From an uncultured Flavobacteriaceae bacterium (GTDB lineage: Bacteria > Bacteroidota > Bacteroidia > Flavobacteriales > Flavobacteriaceae): 64,000 bases of DNA. Positions within the stretch are counted from its first letter, which is position 1; each line of letters starts with the position of its first letter. Positions 37,239 through 46,403 of this stretch are shown here, in pieces. The notes under the pieces were generated by a model. That model saw nothing but the letters and a program-made list of their open reading frames with translations. It did no database searches and was not told the DNA's origin. The translations under genes were made by a program, and so were the position numbers. The stretch lies in assembly GCA_943789455.1 (NCBI GenBank), contig CALSUE010000007.1:62001-126000 (forward strand). Direction: 5' to 3'.

Positions 37239-39622
37239 TTTTCTTTTTTCTTGAAAATTAATCGGTTTTCACTCTTTAAAATCTCTGAAGGATTCAATTC
37301 CATTTTTATAAAATCACCTTTCAAGTATTTCTGAGCCTGATCTTTATAATATGGACTAAATACATTTCCAGATTGCCCTGTTGGAATAATACTCAACCCA
37401 CTTTCAACATCTGAAAAATCTATAACTCTTCGAGTAGATGGTCCTGCAGTAACTTTATAAAACCCCGTACTATCAAGTTTAAATATTTGGTTATTAATCA
37501 CTTCGTTTCCTCCAGTAGTTTTAAAAGGACCTACATTAAAAAAATCTCTTAAAACCCCTCCTGCTTTTCCAATGGCATGTTCGTGCTCTACAGAAATAAC
37601 TCGACTCCAATTCCATTTATTTACATCAACTCCTAATTGTTTTTTCAAAAAAGCTATACTATTTTTGTAGGATTTTAAAATAATTTCTTGCTTCGTTTCT
37701 ACTATATCTTTTGTTTCTATATTGTCCCACCAAACAGATTGTTCTCTAGCTATTTGAACAGGCAATACCTGATCTTGAAGTTGTGAATTTATAAAGAGAT
37801 TAAAGGCATCACCTGTTTCATCTTTGTACGTATTCTTCAGAAATTCAAATAAAAACCGATTATAGATAGTAGGGCCAACTGATGTCTTAAAGTATTCTCC
37901 TTCCCATTTTTTTAGTGTTTCATAAGCTTCAATTTCTAAATCACTTAACTCATTTTTAGATAAAAATGACAGTAAATCTCTTGCAAAAACATGATCTAAA
38001 GATGACGTAACATCAAACAACATTTCCGCAACATCTCCTTTGGTAAAATCATCTTTTGCTTCTAATAGTGTTACAATTCTTTTTGATCTATTTTCTGGTT
38101 GATAATATCCTGGATACAATTTCCCTCGAACAGAATCTGGCTGATGATTCGCAGAATATACATAATTCCATTTAGGATTGATTGCCTTTGGGTTTTCTTT
38201 AAAATCTAACACCTCAGTGATTTCATCTTCTCCAGAAGTACCATTTAGATACGTTTTAGAAGACAAACCCTCTCTTAATTGGTATAATTTTGCAGACGCA
38301 AACCAAGCAATATTATCTTGACTATCCCCATACATTACATTTAGTCCGGGGGCATGAATTTTACTAACAGATACTTTAAAATCTTCCAGCGATTTAGCGT
38401 GAGTCATGCCATAAGATACATCTAACATCTCGTTTTTTAATTTTGTATAAATCCAATTCATAGCTACAGGCTGGTCTTCATCAATATGTTTGATTAATCC
38501 ATTCATTATTGGGCCGTGTTGGCTAATTTTTACTTGAAAAGTAGTATCAGCGGCATCTTTAACCTTAATAGTCTTTGTTAGAACTTCATATTTTTTAAAA
38601 CCCTCATTTGTTTTGTATTCGGAAGAATTATCAGGATTGTTTTCTTCAGTATAAAAATTTAAGTCATCATTTGCTAACATGGTTAAGCCATAAGCGTAAT
38701 TTCTATTATGACCCAGAAGAGGATAAGGCATTAACGCTAAATTAAAACCATACATTTCAAAATCTGGTGTTTTAATGTGATTTTGATACCAAACAGAAGG
38801 TTGTGAAAATCCGATGTGAGGATCGTTGGCAAAAATAACTTTTCCGTTTTTTGTTTTATCTGCTCCAATGACCCAGGAATTACTTCCAATTAATGGAGAG
38901 ACTGGCATTTTATCCATGATAAGACTCACACTTTTTGAAAATTTGGCTTGTAGTTTAGAAATACTATCTGTTCTGTTTATGGTTAAGGTTTCTGGATGAG
39001 AACCTAAGATTTCATCTAAATATACGTTCCCTAATTTGTCTTTGATTTCCGTCAGTAAAGGGTCTGTTTTATGAGCTACAGCAAAACTAAAAGACATATA
39101 ACCCAATACATTATAGATATCTTTAATCGTATATTTTTCTTTTTCAACTCCTACTAAAGAAAACTCTAAAGGTGTCTTCCCTTTTTCAATGTATTGATTA
39201 ACACCATCTAAATACGCTTGAGCCAATAAATAAGCTTCAGAATTTTTATCTAATTCATTAATTGCAATAATAGCAGCCTCCTCTATTCCTAGGCCAGAGA
39301 AAAAAATATCTGTATCTAATAAATCTTTTCCAAAAAGCTCCGACAATCTTCCTGGAGCAATTCTTCGAATGAGTTCCATCTGCCATAATCTATCTTGTGC
39401 ATGAACATAGCCTAATGCAGTATAAGCATCTTTTTGAGTTTGTGCATTTATATGAGGTACTCCATTATCATCAAAATGAACCATAACATTTTCAGAAAGG
39501 TTATTTAAAGTTAATTCTCCATTATAAGTTGGTTGCAGTGTTCTTGAATATAACCATGCTGATATAAAAATAAGAACACAGCTTAGGACTATTATTTTAA
39601 TAATTCTCAATAGACTTTTCAT
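37235..39622 (-). CDS. penicillin acylase family amidohydrolase
   Basis: An Ntn-hydrolase that is cleaved into two chains; members hydrolyse beta-lactams, acyl-homoserine lactones or other amides. The N-terminal membrane or signal helix (IIKIIVLSCVLIFISAWLYS) directs it to the envelope. The alpha-chain motif VMVHFDDNGVPHINA is followed by the chain boundary and nucleophile at LIGSNSWVIGADKT; the Ser of SNSW is about residue 247, and FANDPHIGFSQPSVWYQ follows. I start at the ATG at 39622 (795 aa), because the frame extension to 39646 begins inside the -7 element. It diverges from the DegT gene. Confidence 0.9.
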   Translation of the reverse strand: MKSLLRIIKIIVLSCVLIFISAWLYSRTLQPTYNGELTLNNLSENVMVHFDDNGVPHINAQTQKDAYTALGYVHAQDRLWQMELIRRIAPGRLSELFGKDLLDTDIFFSGLGIEEAAIIAINELDKNSEAYLLAQAYLDGVNQYIEKGKTPLEFSLVGVEKEKYTIKDIYNVLGYMSFSFAVAHKTDPLLTEIKDKLGNVYLDEILGSHPETLTINRTDSISKLQAKFSKSVSLIMDKMPVSPLIGSNSWVIGADKTKNGKVIFANDPHIGFSQPSVWYQNHIKTPDFEMYGFNLALMPYPLLGHNRNYAYGLTMLANDDLNFYTEENNPDNSSEYKTNEGFKKYEVLTKTIKVKDAADTTFQVKISQHGPIMNGLIKHIDEDQPVAMNWIYTKLKNEMLDVSYGMTHAKSLEDFKVSVSKIHAPGLNVMYGDSQDNIAWFASAKLYQLREGLSSKTYLNGTSGEDEITEVLDFKENPKAINPKWNYVYSANHQPDSVRGKLYPGYYQPENRSKRIVTLLEAKDDFTKGDVAEMLFDVTSSLDHVFARDLLSFLSKNELSDLEIEAYETLKKWEGEYFKTSVGPTIYNRFLFEFLKNTYKDETGDAFNLFINSQLQDQVLPVQIAREQSVWWDNIETKDIVETKQEIILKSYKNSIAFLKKQLGVDVNKWNWSRVISVEHEHAIGKAGGVLRDFFNVGPFKTTGGNEVINNQIFKLDSTGFYKVTAGPSTRRVIDFSDVESGLSIIPTGQSGNVFSPYYKDQAQKYLKGDFIKMELNPSEILKSENRLIFKKKEN

Positions 39623-39643
39623 TCTGATAAATTTAATTTTGAC

Positions 39644-39651
39644 CAAAGATA
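39644..39651 (-). promoter_or_regulatory. TAnnTTTG promoter -7 element for penicillin acylase
   Basis: TATCTTTG on the minus strand, 21 bases upstream of the ATG at 39622. It overlaps the alternative TTG start at 39646 and rules that start out. Confidence 0.65.
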
Positions 39652-39665
39652 ACAGATTAATATTG

Positions 39666-39673
39666 TATTTTTG
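39666..39673 (+). promoter_or_regulatory. TAnnTTTG promoter -7 element for the DegT-galE operon
   Basis: TATTTTTG lies 21 bases upstream of the ATG at 39695 and overlaps the alternative TTG start at 39671. A TTTG at 39638-39641 could act as the -33 element with a 24-base spacer. Confidence 0.65.
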
Positions 39674-39694
39674 ACCCCTACAAAACCTGTATCA

Positions 39695-40858
39695 ATGAAA
39701 AAAATTCAGATGGTTGATCTTCAAGGTCAGTACTCAAATATCAAAAAAACTATTGACTCCTCTATTGAAGAAGTTTTGAATTCCTCTGCTTATATTAATG
39801 GCCCATATGTACATCAATTTCAGGCAGATTTAGAGAAATATTTGTCTGTAAAACACGTTATCCCGTGTGCAAACGGAACCGACGCATTACAAATAGCCAT
39901 GATGGGCTTGGGACTTGAACAAGGCGATGAAGTAATTACAGTTGATTTTACTTTTGCGGCCACTGTTGAAGTAATTGCCCTGTTGAAACTAACCCCTGTT
40001 CTAATTGATGTTGAACCAGATACCTTTAATATCGATATTGATGCCTTAAAAAAAGCCATTACCCCAAAAACAAAAGCCATTGTTCCAGTTCATTTATTCG
40101 GATTGTGTGCGAATATGGATGCAGTAATGGAAATTGCCAAAAAGCACAACTTATTTGTGATAGAAGATACAGCACAAGCTATTGGTGCTAGCTACACTTT
40201 TAAAGACGGTAGCAAGCAAAAAGTTGGAACTATTGGGCACGTAGGAACAACATCATTTTTCCCGTCAAAGAACTTAGGTTGCTATGGTGATGGTGGTGCA
40301 ATCTTCACTAATGATGATGATTTAGCTCACACCATTCGTGGAATGGTTAATCATGGAATGTATAAACGTTATTATCATGACGTTGTAGGGGTAAATTCTA
40401 GATTGGATAGTATCCAAGCAGCAGTTTTAAAAACTAAGTTGCCGTTATTAGACAAATATTGTGACGCCAGAAGAGATGCAGCACGTTACTACAACAATGC
40501 TTTTTCTCAAAATGCTAATATCATTACACCAACTACAAAATCTAATGCAACATCAAATTGTGGTGAGATTTGTGACTCTTGTGACTGTCATGTATTCCAT
40601 CAATACACGATTAAAATAATGAATGGAAAACGGAATGAATTACACCAACATTTATTAGACAATGGAATTCCAAATGCTATTTATTATCCAGTTCCATTGC
40701 ACGCTCAGAAAGCCTATAAAGACAGTCGTTACAAAGAAGATGACTTTACAACAACTAATGAATTAATTGAAACGGTAATTTCCTTACCGATGCATACAGA
40801 ATTAGATAAAGAACAGTTGGCTTTTATTACAAAAACAATCAATGATTTTGTAGGATAG
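39695..40858 (+). CDS. DegT/DnrJ/EryC1/StrS aminotransferase with Cys-rich insert
   Basis: PLP enzyme (387 aa) that usually transaminates nucleotide-linked keto sugars for surface glycans. Fold markers are the N-terminal VDLQGQYSNIKKTID, CANGTDALQIAMMGLGL, DTAQAIGASY, and the Schiff-base lysine in TTSFFPSKNLGCYGDGGA. An unusual cluster CGEICDSCDCHVFHQY (nt 40559-40588, C-x3-C-x2-C-x-C) sits just before the conserved HQYTI strand and could bind a metal or FeS centre. I use the ATG at 39695; the frame opens at 39671 but that TTG is in the promoter. galE follows 23 bases later, which suggests nucleotide-sugar metabolism. Confidence 0.88.
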   Translation: MKKIQMVDLQGQYSNIKKTIDSSIEEVLNSSAYINGPYVHQFQADLEKYLSVKHVIPCANGTDALQIAMMGLGLEQGDEVITVDFTFAATVEVIALLKLTPVLIDVEPDTFNIDIDALKKAITPKTKAIVPVHLFGLCANMDAVMEIAKKHNLFVIEDTAQAIGASYTFKDGSKQKVGTIGHVGTTSFFPSKNLGCYGDGGAIFTNDDDLAHTIRGMVNHGMYKRYYHDVVGVNSRLDSIQAAVLKTKLPLLDKYCDARRDAARYYNNAFSQNANIITPTTKSNATSNCGEICDSCDCHVFHQYTIKIMNGKRNELHQHLLDNGIPNAIYYPVPLHAQKAYKDSRYKEDDFTTTNELIETVISLPMHTELDKEQLAFITKTINDFVG

Positions 40859-40881
40859 TTTAACTTTAAAAAAATCCTCAT

Positions 40882-41889
40882 ATGAAAAAAATATTAGTAA
40901 CAGGAGGCTTAGGCTTTATCGGTTCTCATACTGTTGTTGAACTTCAACAAGCAGGTTATGAAGTTGTTATTATTGATAATTTATACAATTCAAAAATTGA
41001 AGTATTAGAGAGTATTATAGCTATCACAGGAGTAAAACCCTCATATTTTAATATTGATTTACGTAATAAAATAGCAGTTGAAGATTTTTTTAAAAACAAC
41101 AAAATAGAAGGTGTTATCCATTTTGCTGCATCAAAAGCAGTAGGAGAAAGCGTAAAGAATCCATTATTATATTACGAAAATAATATAAGCACCTTAGTCT
41201 ATCTTCTCAAAGAGATGAAAAAATACAAGCTTTCTAACTTTATTTTCAGTTCTTCTTGTACCGTATATGGTCAAGCAGATGAGTTGCCTATTACAGAAAA
41301 TGCACCTACAAAACCTGCAGAATCTCCTTACGGAAATACCAAACAGATAGGTGAGGAAATTATTAAAGAAAGTTGTAAAGCAATCGGCTTGAAGGCCATT
41401 GCTCTCAGGTATTTTAATCCAATTGGGGCTCATGAAACAGCTCTCATAGGAGAATTGCCACTAGGGATACCTCAAAATTTAATTCCCTTTGTAACACAAA
41501 CTGCAGCTGGTATTCGAGAAGAGTTGTCTGTTTTTGGAGATGACTACCCTACCACAGATGGTACTGCTGTACGCGATTATATACATGTTGTAGATCTGGC
41601 TAAGGCTCACATTGCTGCATTAGAAAGGTTACTGAAAAATAATAATAAAAAAGATTTTGAGGTTTTTAATGTTGGAACAGGAACCGGGAGTTCTGTTTTG
41701 GAGGTTATCCAAGCTTTTGAAAAGGTTTCCAAGACTAAACTTAACTATAAAATTGTTGGCAGAAGAGAGGGAGATATTACCTCTGCCTATGCAGATACTA
41801 CATTAGCTAAAGTTGAATTGGGTTGGGAAACAGAAAAAACATTAGATGAAGCATTGTTAGCTGCTTGGCAATGGCAATTGAAACAATAA
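40882..41889 (+). CDS. galE: UDP-glucose 4-epimerase
   Basis: Interconverts UDP-glucose and UDP-galactose with bound NAD. The Rossmann loop VTGGLGFIGSHTVVELQ is at residues 6-22, the SDR catalytic pair is in SPYGNTKQIGEEII (Tyr-x3-Lys), FSSSCTVYG carries the catalytic Ser/Thr, and LRYFNPIGAH is GalE-typical. Length 335 aa. It probably shares a transcript with the DegT aminotransferase and converges on fabD with a seven-base gap. Confidence 0.93.
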   Translation: MKKILVTGGLGFIGSHTVVELQQAGYEVVIIDNLYNSKIEVLESIIAITGVKPSYFNIDLRNKIAVEDFFKNNKIEGVIHFAASKAVGESVKNPLLYYENNISTLVYLLKEMKKYKLSNFIFSSSCTVYGQADELPITENAPTKPAESPYGNTKQIGEEIIKESCKAIGLKAIALRYFNPIGAHETALIGELPLGIPQNLIPFVTQTAAGIREELSVFGDDYPTTDGTAVRDYIHVVDLAKAHIAALERLLKNNNKKDFEVFNVGTGTGSSVLEVIQAFEKVSKTKLNYKIVGRREGDITSAYADTTLAKVELGWETEKTLDEALLAAWQWQLKQ

Positions 41890-41896
41890 CTTAAAG

Positions 41897-42781
41897 TTAC
41901 TCTAAACTAGCACCAGCAGCCTCAACACTTCTATCTATTTTTCGCATCAAGCCTTGTAATACTTTACCTGGTCCAACCTCAATAAACTGTGTTCCACCGT
42001 CAATAATCATGGATTGAATAGATTGTGTCCATTTCACAGGAGCAGTTAATTGTAACATGAGATTCTCTTTAATTTCAGTTGCTGAGGTTACTGCACTTGC
42101 AGGCACGTTTTGATAAACTGGGCAGGTTGGCTCATTGAATTGAGTTTCTTTAATTGCAGCAGCTAATTCCTCTCTTGCAGGCTCCATCATTGGAGAGTGA
42201 AAAGCACCTCCAACAGGTAGGACAAGGGCTCTTCTTGCTCCTTTTTCAGTTAATAATTCACAGGCTTTTTGAATGGCTGAAACTTCGCCAGAAATTACCA
42301 ATTGACCCGGACAGTTATAATTTGCAGCCACGACTACTCCATCAATAGCTTCACATATTTGCTCAACAATTTGATCCTCTAAACCTAAGACTGCAGCCAT
42401 AGTTGAAGGCATAATTTCACAGGCTTTTTGCATTGCTGAAGCCCGTTTAGAAACTAACTGAAGCCCATCTTCAAATGATAAAACGTTTGCAGCTACTAAA
42501 GCAGAAATTTCACCTAAAGAATGTCCAGCAACCATTTCTGGCTGAAAAGAATCACCCATAACTTTTGCTAAAATTACCGAGTGTAGAAAAATAGCCGGCT
42601 GAGTGACATTGGTTTGTTTTAACTGATCTGCAGTTCCTTCAAACATAATGTCCGTTATGCGAAATCCTAAAATTTCATTAGCCTGTTCAAAAAGTTCTTG
42701 AGCCATTTGGGAATTGTTATATAAATCTAAACCCATTCCTGTAAATTGAGCTCCTTGGCCTGGAAAAATATATGCTTTCAT
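41897..42781 (-). CDS. fabD: malonyl-CoA--ACP transacylase
   Basis: Loads malonyl onto acyl carrier protein for fatty-acid synthesis. The N-terminal FPGQGAQFTGMGLDLY, the nucleophile motif AGHSLGEISAL (Ser88), the Arg-containing VSKRASAMQKAC, and the catalytic His in GGAFHSPMMEPAREEL are all in place. Length 294 aa is standard. The gene stands alone, not in a fab cluster, with its own TACTTTTG promoter. Confidence 0.95.
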   Translation of the reverse strand: MKAYIFPGQGAQFTGMGLDLYNNSQMAQELFEQANEILGFRITDIMFEGTADQLKQTNVTQPAIFLHSVILAKVMGDSFQPEMVAGHSLGEISALVAANVLSFEDGLQLVSKRASAMQKACEIMPSTMAAVLGLEDQIVEQICEAIDGVVVAANYNCPGQLVISGEVSAIQKACELLTEKGARRALVLPVGGAFHSPMMEPAREELAAAIKETQFNEPTCPVYQNVPASAVTSATEIKENLMLQLTAPVKWTQSIQSMIIDGGTQFIEVGPGKVLQGLMRKIDRSVEAAGASLE

Positions 42782-42809
42782 CTAAGTTAAATTTCTTAAG
42801 TTATGGACA

Positions 42810-42817
42810 CAAAAGTA
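42810..42817 (-). promoter_or_regulatory. TAnnTTTG promoter -7 element for fabD
   Basis: TACTTTTG followed by TG on the minus strand, 28 bases from the ATG at 42781. Confidence 0.6.
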
Positions 42818-42926
42818 GGTATTTCTTATCTGATTACGAAGACTTTTAGTAGGCCAAAAAAAATCTTAGCTAAATAGTTTAAATCACTTGAGTTTGTAAT
42901 GATAAATAATTAGTAATTTCGTTTGT

Positions 42927-43628
42927 ATGGTTTCACAAAAAAAATCTCAAGCTCAAATCATCTACCTTGTTTTAGCAGCTCTATTTGTTGCTTCATTGGT
43001 AACTTCCAATTTAGTTTTTCAAAAATTCTTTTATTGGTATCCTTTTGACGCTAAAGTTTTTGGAGTTAAATTATTTGAAGTTTCTGTAGGCTTATTGCCT
43101 TATCCCATTACTTTTTTAATTACAGATGTCTTATCAGAAATTTACGGGAGAAAGAAGGCTAATCATGTAGTGATTGCTGGGATTTTTGCTTCTTTATTTT
43201 CTTTGGGAATTATTTATGTTTCCATGGCTGCTCCATCTACTTCTTGGTCTGTGGTTAATGACAATACTTTTATTGAAGTGTTTGGTGCTGCTCCTTTAGC
43301 AGTTTTAGCCTCTATGATGGCCTATTTATTTGCTCAGTTTATAGACATTAGAGTCTATCATTTTTGGAAAACCCTCACTAAAGGAAAACACCTGTGGTTA
43401 CGAAATAATTTTTCAACCTTTACCTCTCAAATTATAGACACACTAACTGTTTTGATACTGCTTTGTTCTTTTGATATTATTGCTTGGGATAAATTTTATG
43501 GGTTATTGGTTAGTGGGGTTATTTTTAAAATGATGATCGCCGCATTAGACACCCCTATTTTATATGTTATTGTCTTTTCATTTAGAAAACATTTTGGTTT
43601 AAAAATGGGAGAAGAAATAGAAATTTAA
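42927..43628 (+). CDS. queuosine precursor transporter (YhhQ/DUF165 type)
   Basis: A 233-aa membrane protein for uptake of queuosine precursors such as preQ0 or preQ1. It shows the family pattern: LAALFVASLVTSNLVFQKFF, the PYPITFLITDVLSEIYGRKKA motif, AVLASMMAYLFAQFIDIRVYHFWK, and NNFSTFTSQIIDTLTVLILLC. Six hydrophobic segments are visible. Its presence with queA at 60.5 kb suggests both uptake and synthesis of queuosine. Its 3' neighbour, the broken DUF547 gene, starts nine bases later, so it may head the arsenosugar transcript. Confidence 0.88.
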   Translation: MVSQKKSQAQIIYLVLAALFVASLVTSNLVFQKFFYWYPFDAKVFGVKLFEVSVGLLPYPITFLITDVLSEIYGRKKANHVVIAGIFASLFSLGIIYVSMAAPSTSWSVVNDNTFIEVFGAAPLAVLASMMAYLFAQFIDIRVYHFWKTLTKGKHLWLRNNFSTFTSQIIDTLTVLILLCSFDIIAWDKFYGLLVSGVIFKMMIAALDTPILYVIVFSFRKHFGLKMGEEIEI

Positions 43629-43637
43629 ATTTGTTTT

Positions 43638-44392
43638 ATGAAGTATAAACTCACTACAAATTTATATCTAAATGATATATTTAAAACTCAATTAATAACA
43701 TTAATATGCATGCTGATCTTTGTTTCAAGTCAAGGTCAAACCTTTATTTTTGACAGTTTACTGAAAAACAAATGTGGATGAAAATGGAATGGTAGATTAT
43801 CAATCTATTAAAAAACAATGAACCAATTTTAGATAATTATTTAGCGTATCTACAGCAGGCTAAACCCGCTAAGGATTGGTCGTTAAATAAAGAAAAGGCT
43901 TATTGGTTAAATACTTACAATGCCTATACCATTAAAATTATTTTAACCAATTACCCCTTGAAAAGTATCAGAGATATTAAAATAGACGGAAAAACAGTTT
44001 GGAAGATTCCTTTTATAAAAGTTGGTGAAAAAACGTATACACTAGACTGGATTGAGCACGAAATCTTACGAAAAAAATACAATGATCCAAGAATTCATGT
44101 GGGTATTAATTGTGCTTCTATGTCTTGTCCTAAATTAGGAAACTTTGCTTTTTCCGAGGATAATATAGAAACCGCCTTAGACAATTTAATGCTAGAATTT
44201 ATAAACAACGAGAATAGAAATAAAATAAGTGAAAATAAATTAGAACTGTCAAAAATTTTTGATTGGTTTTCCATTGATTTTACAAAAAATGGAACGCTAA
44301 TAGATTATATAAATAAATATGCGAGCATAAAAGTAAGTGAAAAAGCAAGCATAAAATACCTAACTTACGACTGGAGTTTGAACATTAAATAA
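43638..44392 (+). pseudogene. DUF547 protein gene broken by two frameshifts
   Basis: Three frames together spell one DUF547 protein. From ATG 43638 a signal peptide (LITLICMLIFVSSQGQT) and FIFDSLLKN run to a TGA at about 43779. The next frame carries VDENGMVDYQSIKK from 43774. A further shift near 43811-43816 leads into NEPILDNYLAYLQQAKPA from 43817, and on through the DUF547 core (AYWLNTYNAYTIKIILTNYPLKSIRDI, CASMSCPKLG, FDWFSIDF) to the stop at 44392. Each shift equals one extra base, next to A runs. It may be a true pseudogene or two sequencing errors. DUF547 function is unknown. It sits seven bases before the arsenosugar genes. Confidence 0.82.
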
Positions 44393-44399
44393 AATTTTT

Positions 44400-44735
44400 A
44401 TGTCTAAAACATATTATAACCCTGCCGATTTACGAAAATTTGGCAATATAACTGAGTGGAGTGAAGAGCTTGGAAATAAATTCTTTGAGTATTATGGAAA
44501 AGTATTTGAGGAAGGAGCGCTAACTGCTCGTGAAAAATCATTGATCGCATTAGCCGTAGCTCATACAGAGCAATGCCCCTATTGTATAGATGCCTATACA
44601 AAAGACGGCTTACAACGAGGGATTACAAAAGAAGAAATGATGGAAGCTGTTCATGTGGGTGCCGCCATTAAGAGTGGTGCTACTTTAGTGCATGGAGTTC
44701 AAATGATGAACAAAGTGAACAAATTGGAAATGTAA
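44400..44735 (+). CDS. AhpD/carboxymuconolactone-decarboxylase-like protein of arsenosugar cluster
   Basis: A 111-aa helical protein of the AhpD-like superfamily. The core LTAREKSLIALAVAHTEQCPYCIDAYTKDG has the redox pair C59-x2-C62 and His55, followed by GITKEEMMEAVHVGAAIKSGATLVHG. It matches the small peroxidase-like proteins found next to arsS in arsenosugar clusters. A thiol-dependent peroxidase or reductase role on arsenic or thiol intermediates is my inference. The arsS start follows one base after its stop. Confidence 0.85.
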   Translation: MSKTYYNPADLRKFGNITEWSEELGNKFFEYYGKVFEEGALTAREKSLIALAVAHTEQCPYCIDAYTKDGLQRGITKEEMMEAVHVGAAIKSGATLVHGVQMMNKVNKLEM

Positions 44736-44736
44736 C

Positions 44737-45792
44737 ATGAGTAAAAAATCACTTTTAGCTAGAAATAATGATCTAGCCAATACAAAAAGACAAATAGAGG
44801 TTTTATCCAACGGACAATTTGCCAATGGAGAATTACCAACATTTGCAAAAAAAATAGCAGCCACAAATCAATTTCCATTACGTCCAAAGAAATTAGAAAT
44901 TTTACAAATTAACATGGGTTATATGTGCAATCAAGTTTGTGCTCATTGTCATGTTGATGCTGGTCCTGACAGAAAAGAAATTATGACCAAAAAGACCATG
45001 CAAGAATGTTTGAATGTTATCAAAAAAACAGGAGCACATACACTTGATTTAACAGGCGGAGCTCCAGAAATGAATCCAAACTTTAGATGGTTTGTTGAAG
45101 AAGCTGCCAAGTTAGGCATCAACGATTTTATTGTTCGCTCCAATCTAACAATTATAAGAGCCAATAAAAAATTTCACGATTTACCAGAATTCTTTAAAAA
45201 ACACACTATTCATGTAGTGAGCTCAATGCCTCATTGGACGAGAGGTAAAACAGATAAGCAAAGGGGTGACGGTGTGTTTGATAAATCTATACAAGCGCTT
45301 CAAGAATTAAATGCTGTAGGATATGGAATTCCAGGAAGTGACCTAAAACTTGATTTAGTTTACAATCCATCAGGTGCTTTTTTACCAGGAAATCAAAAGG
45401 CTTTAGAAAATGATTTCAAAAAGGCACTTAGAGAGGAATTTAATATCAATTTCAATTCTTTATTTGCCATAACAAATTTACCTATAAGTAGATTCTTAGA
45501 TTATTTAATTGCTTCAGAAAATTATGAAGACTACATGTATGCATTGGTAGAGGCTTATAACCCTGAAGCAGTAAAAAATGTAATGTGCACCAATACACTT
45601 TCCGTAAGCTGGGATGGATGGCTCTTTGATTGTGATTTTAATCAAATGCTCAACTTAAAAGTAGCTAGTAAAGTAAACCACATATCAGTCTATAACGAGA
45701 AGTTATTACAAAATAGAAATATTATCATCAATCAGCATTGTTATGGTTGCACAGCTGGTGCTGGGAGTAGTTGTCAAGGAGTTGTTGCGTAA
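44737..45792 (+). CDS. arsS: arsenosugar biosynthesis radical SAM enzyme ArsS
   Basis: Radical SAM enzyme thought to transfer the 5'-deoxyadenosyl group of SAM to a methylated arsenical. The cluster-binding motif C64-x3-C68-x2-C71 sits in NMGYMCNQVCAHCHVDAGP, followed by LDLTGGAPEMNP (SAM-contact GGxP-like). The C-terminal DUF3641-type part has more cysteines (MCTNTLSVSWDGWLFDCDFN, HCYGCTAGAGSSCQG) for likely extra FeS centres. Length 351 aa. It overlaps the downstream glycosyltransferase start by one base. Confidence 0.92.
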   Translation: MSKKSLLARNNDLANTKRQIEVLSNGQFANGELPTFAKKIAATNQFPLRPKKLEILQINMGYMCNQVCAHCHVDAGPDRKEIMTKKTMQECLNVIKKTGAHTLDLTGGAPEMNPNFRWFVEEAAKLGINDFIVRSNLTIIRANKKFHDLPEFFKKHTIHVVSSMPHWTRGKTDKQRGDGVFDKSIQALQELNAVGYGIPGSDLKLDLVYNPSGAFLPGNQKALENDFKKALREEFNINFNSLFAITNLPISRFLDYLIASENYEDYMYALVEAYNPEAVKNVMCTNTLSVSWDGWLFDCDFNQMLNLKVASKVNHISVYNEKLLQNRNIIINQHCYGCTAGAGSSCQGVVA

Positions 45793-46403
45793 TGAATTCA
45801 AAAAATCTATTACTAATTTTTACCCGAAATCCAGAATTAGGAAAAGTAAAAACACGTTTGGCAAAATCCGTTGGAGATAAAACAGCCTTAGATATTTATC
45901 ATTTTTTATTACATAAAACTAAAGAGGCAACTAAAAATATATCTTGTGATAAGACAGTTTATTATTCTAAAAAAATTATAAAAGATGATCTTTGGAATCG
46001 ATCAAATTATCACAAAAAAGAACAATTTGGTAATGATCTTGGAGAAAAAATGAAAAATGCTATTGACGATGGTTTCAAGAAAAAATACAAAAAAATAATA
46101 CTTATTGGGAGTGATTTATTCGATTTAAAACCCTCTCATATTAATGATGCTTTCAAAAAATTAGACCATAATGATGTTGTTATTGGCCCTGCTACAGACG
46201 GAGGTTATTATTTAATTGGTCTAAAAAAATTACACCTAAAAATCTTTGAGAATAAAAATTGGGGATCGTCAACAGTGAGAGAAGATACTTTAAAAAATTT
46301 AGAAAAAGTTGATGTACATTTGTTATCAATGTTAAATGACGTTGATGTCATTGAAGACATCGAAAACCATTCTGCTTTTACTAAATTCTTAAAACCTAGA
46401 TGA
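45792..46403 (+). CDS. TIGR04282-type arsenosugar glycosyltransferase
   Basis: A 203-aa nucleotidyl/glycosyl transferase-fold protein of the TIGR04282 type. The family start LLLIFTRNPELGKVKTRLAKSVG is followed by EQFGNDLGEKMKNAI, ILIGSDLFDLKPSHI (acidic metal site) and VVIGPATDGGYYLIGL. In the pathway it would join the arsenic-bearing ribose to a sugar or glycerol acceptor; the acceptor is inferred. I start at the ATG overlapping the arsS stop (45792). It ends in an ATGA overlap with the phosphorylase gene. Confidence 0.87.
   Translation: MNSKNLLLIFTRNPELGKVKTRLAKSVGDKTALDIYHFLLHKTKEATKNISCDKTVYYSKKIIKDDLWNRSNYHKKEQFGNDLGEKMKNAIDDGFKKKYKKIILIGSDLFDLKPSHINDAFKKLDHNDVVIGPATDGGYYLIGLKKLHLKIFENKNWGSSTVREDTLKNLEKVDVHLLSMLNDVDVIEDIENHSAFTKFLKPR

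Noticed and set aside
43958-44392. A separate small 144-residue DUF547 gene starting at 43958
   Set aside because: The same frame is open upstream and continues the DUF547 fold through 43817; the apparent start is just the first Met after the frameshift.
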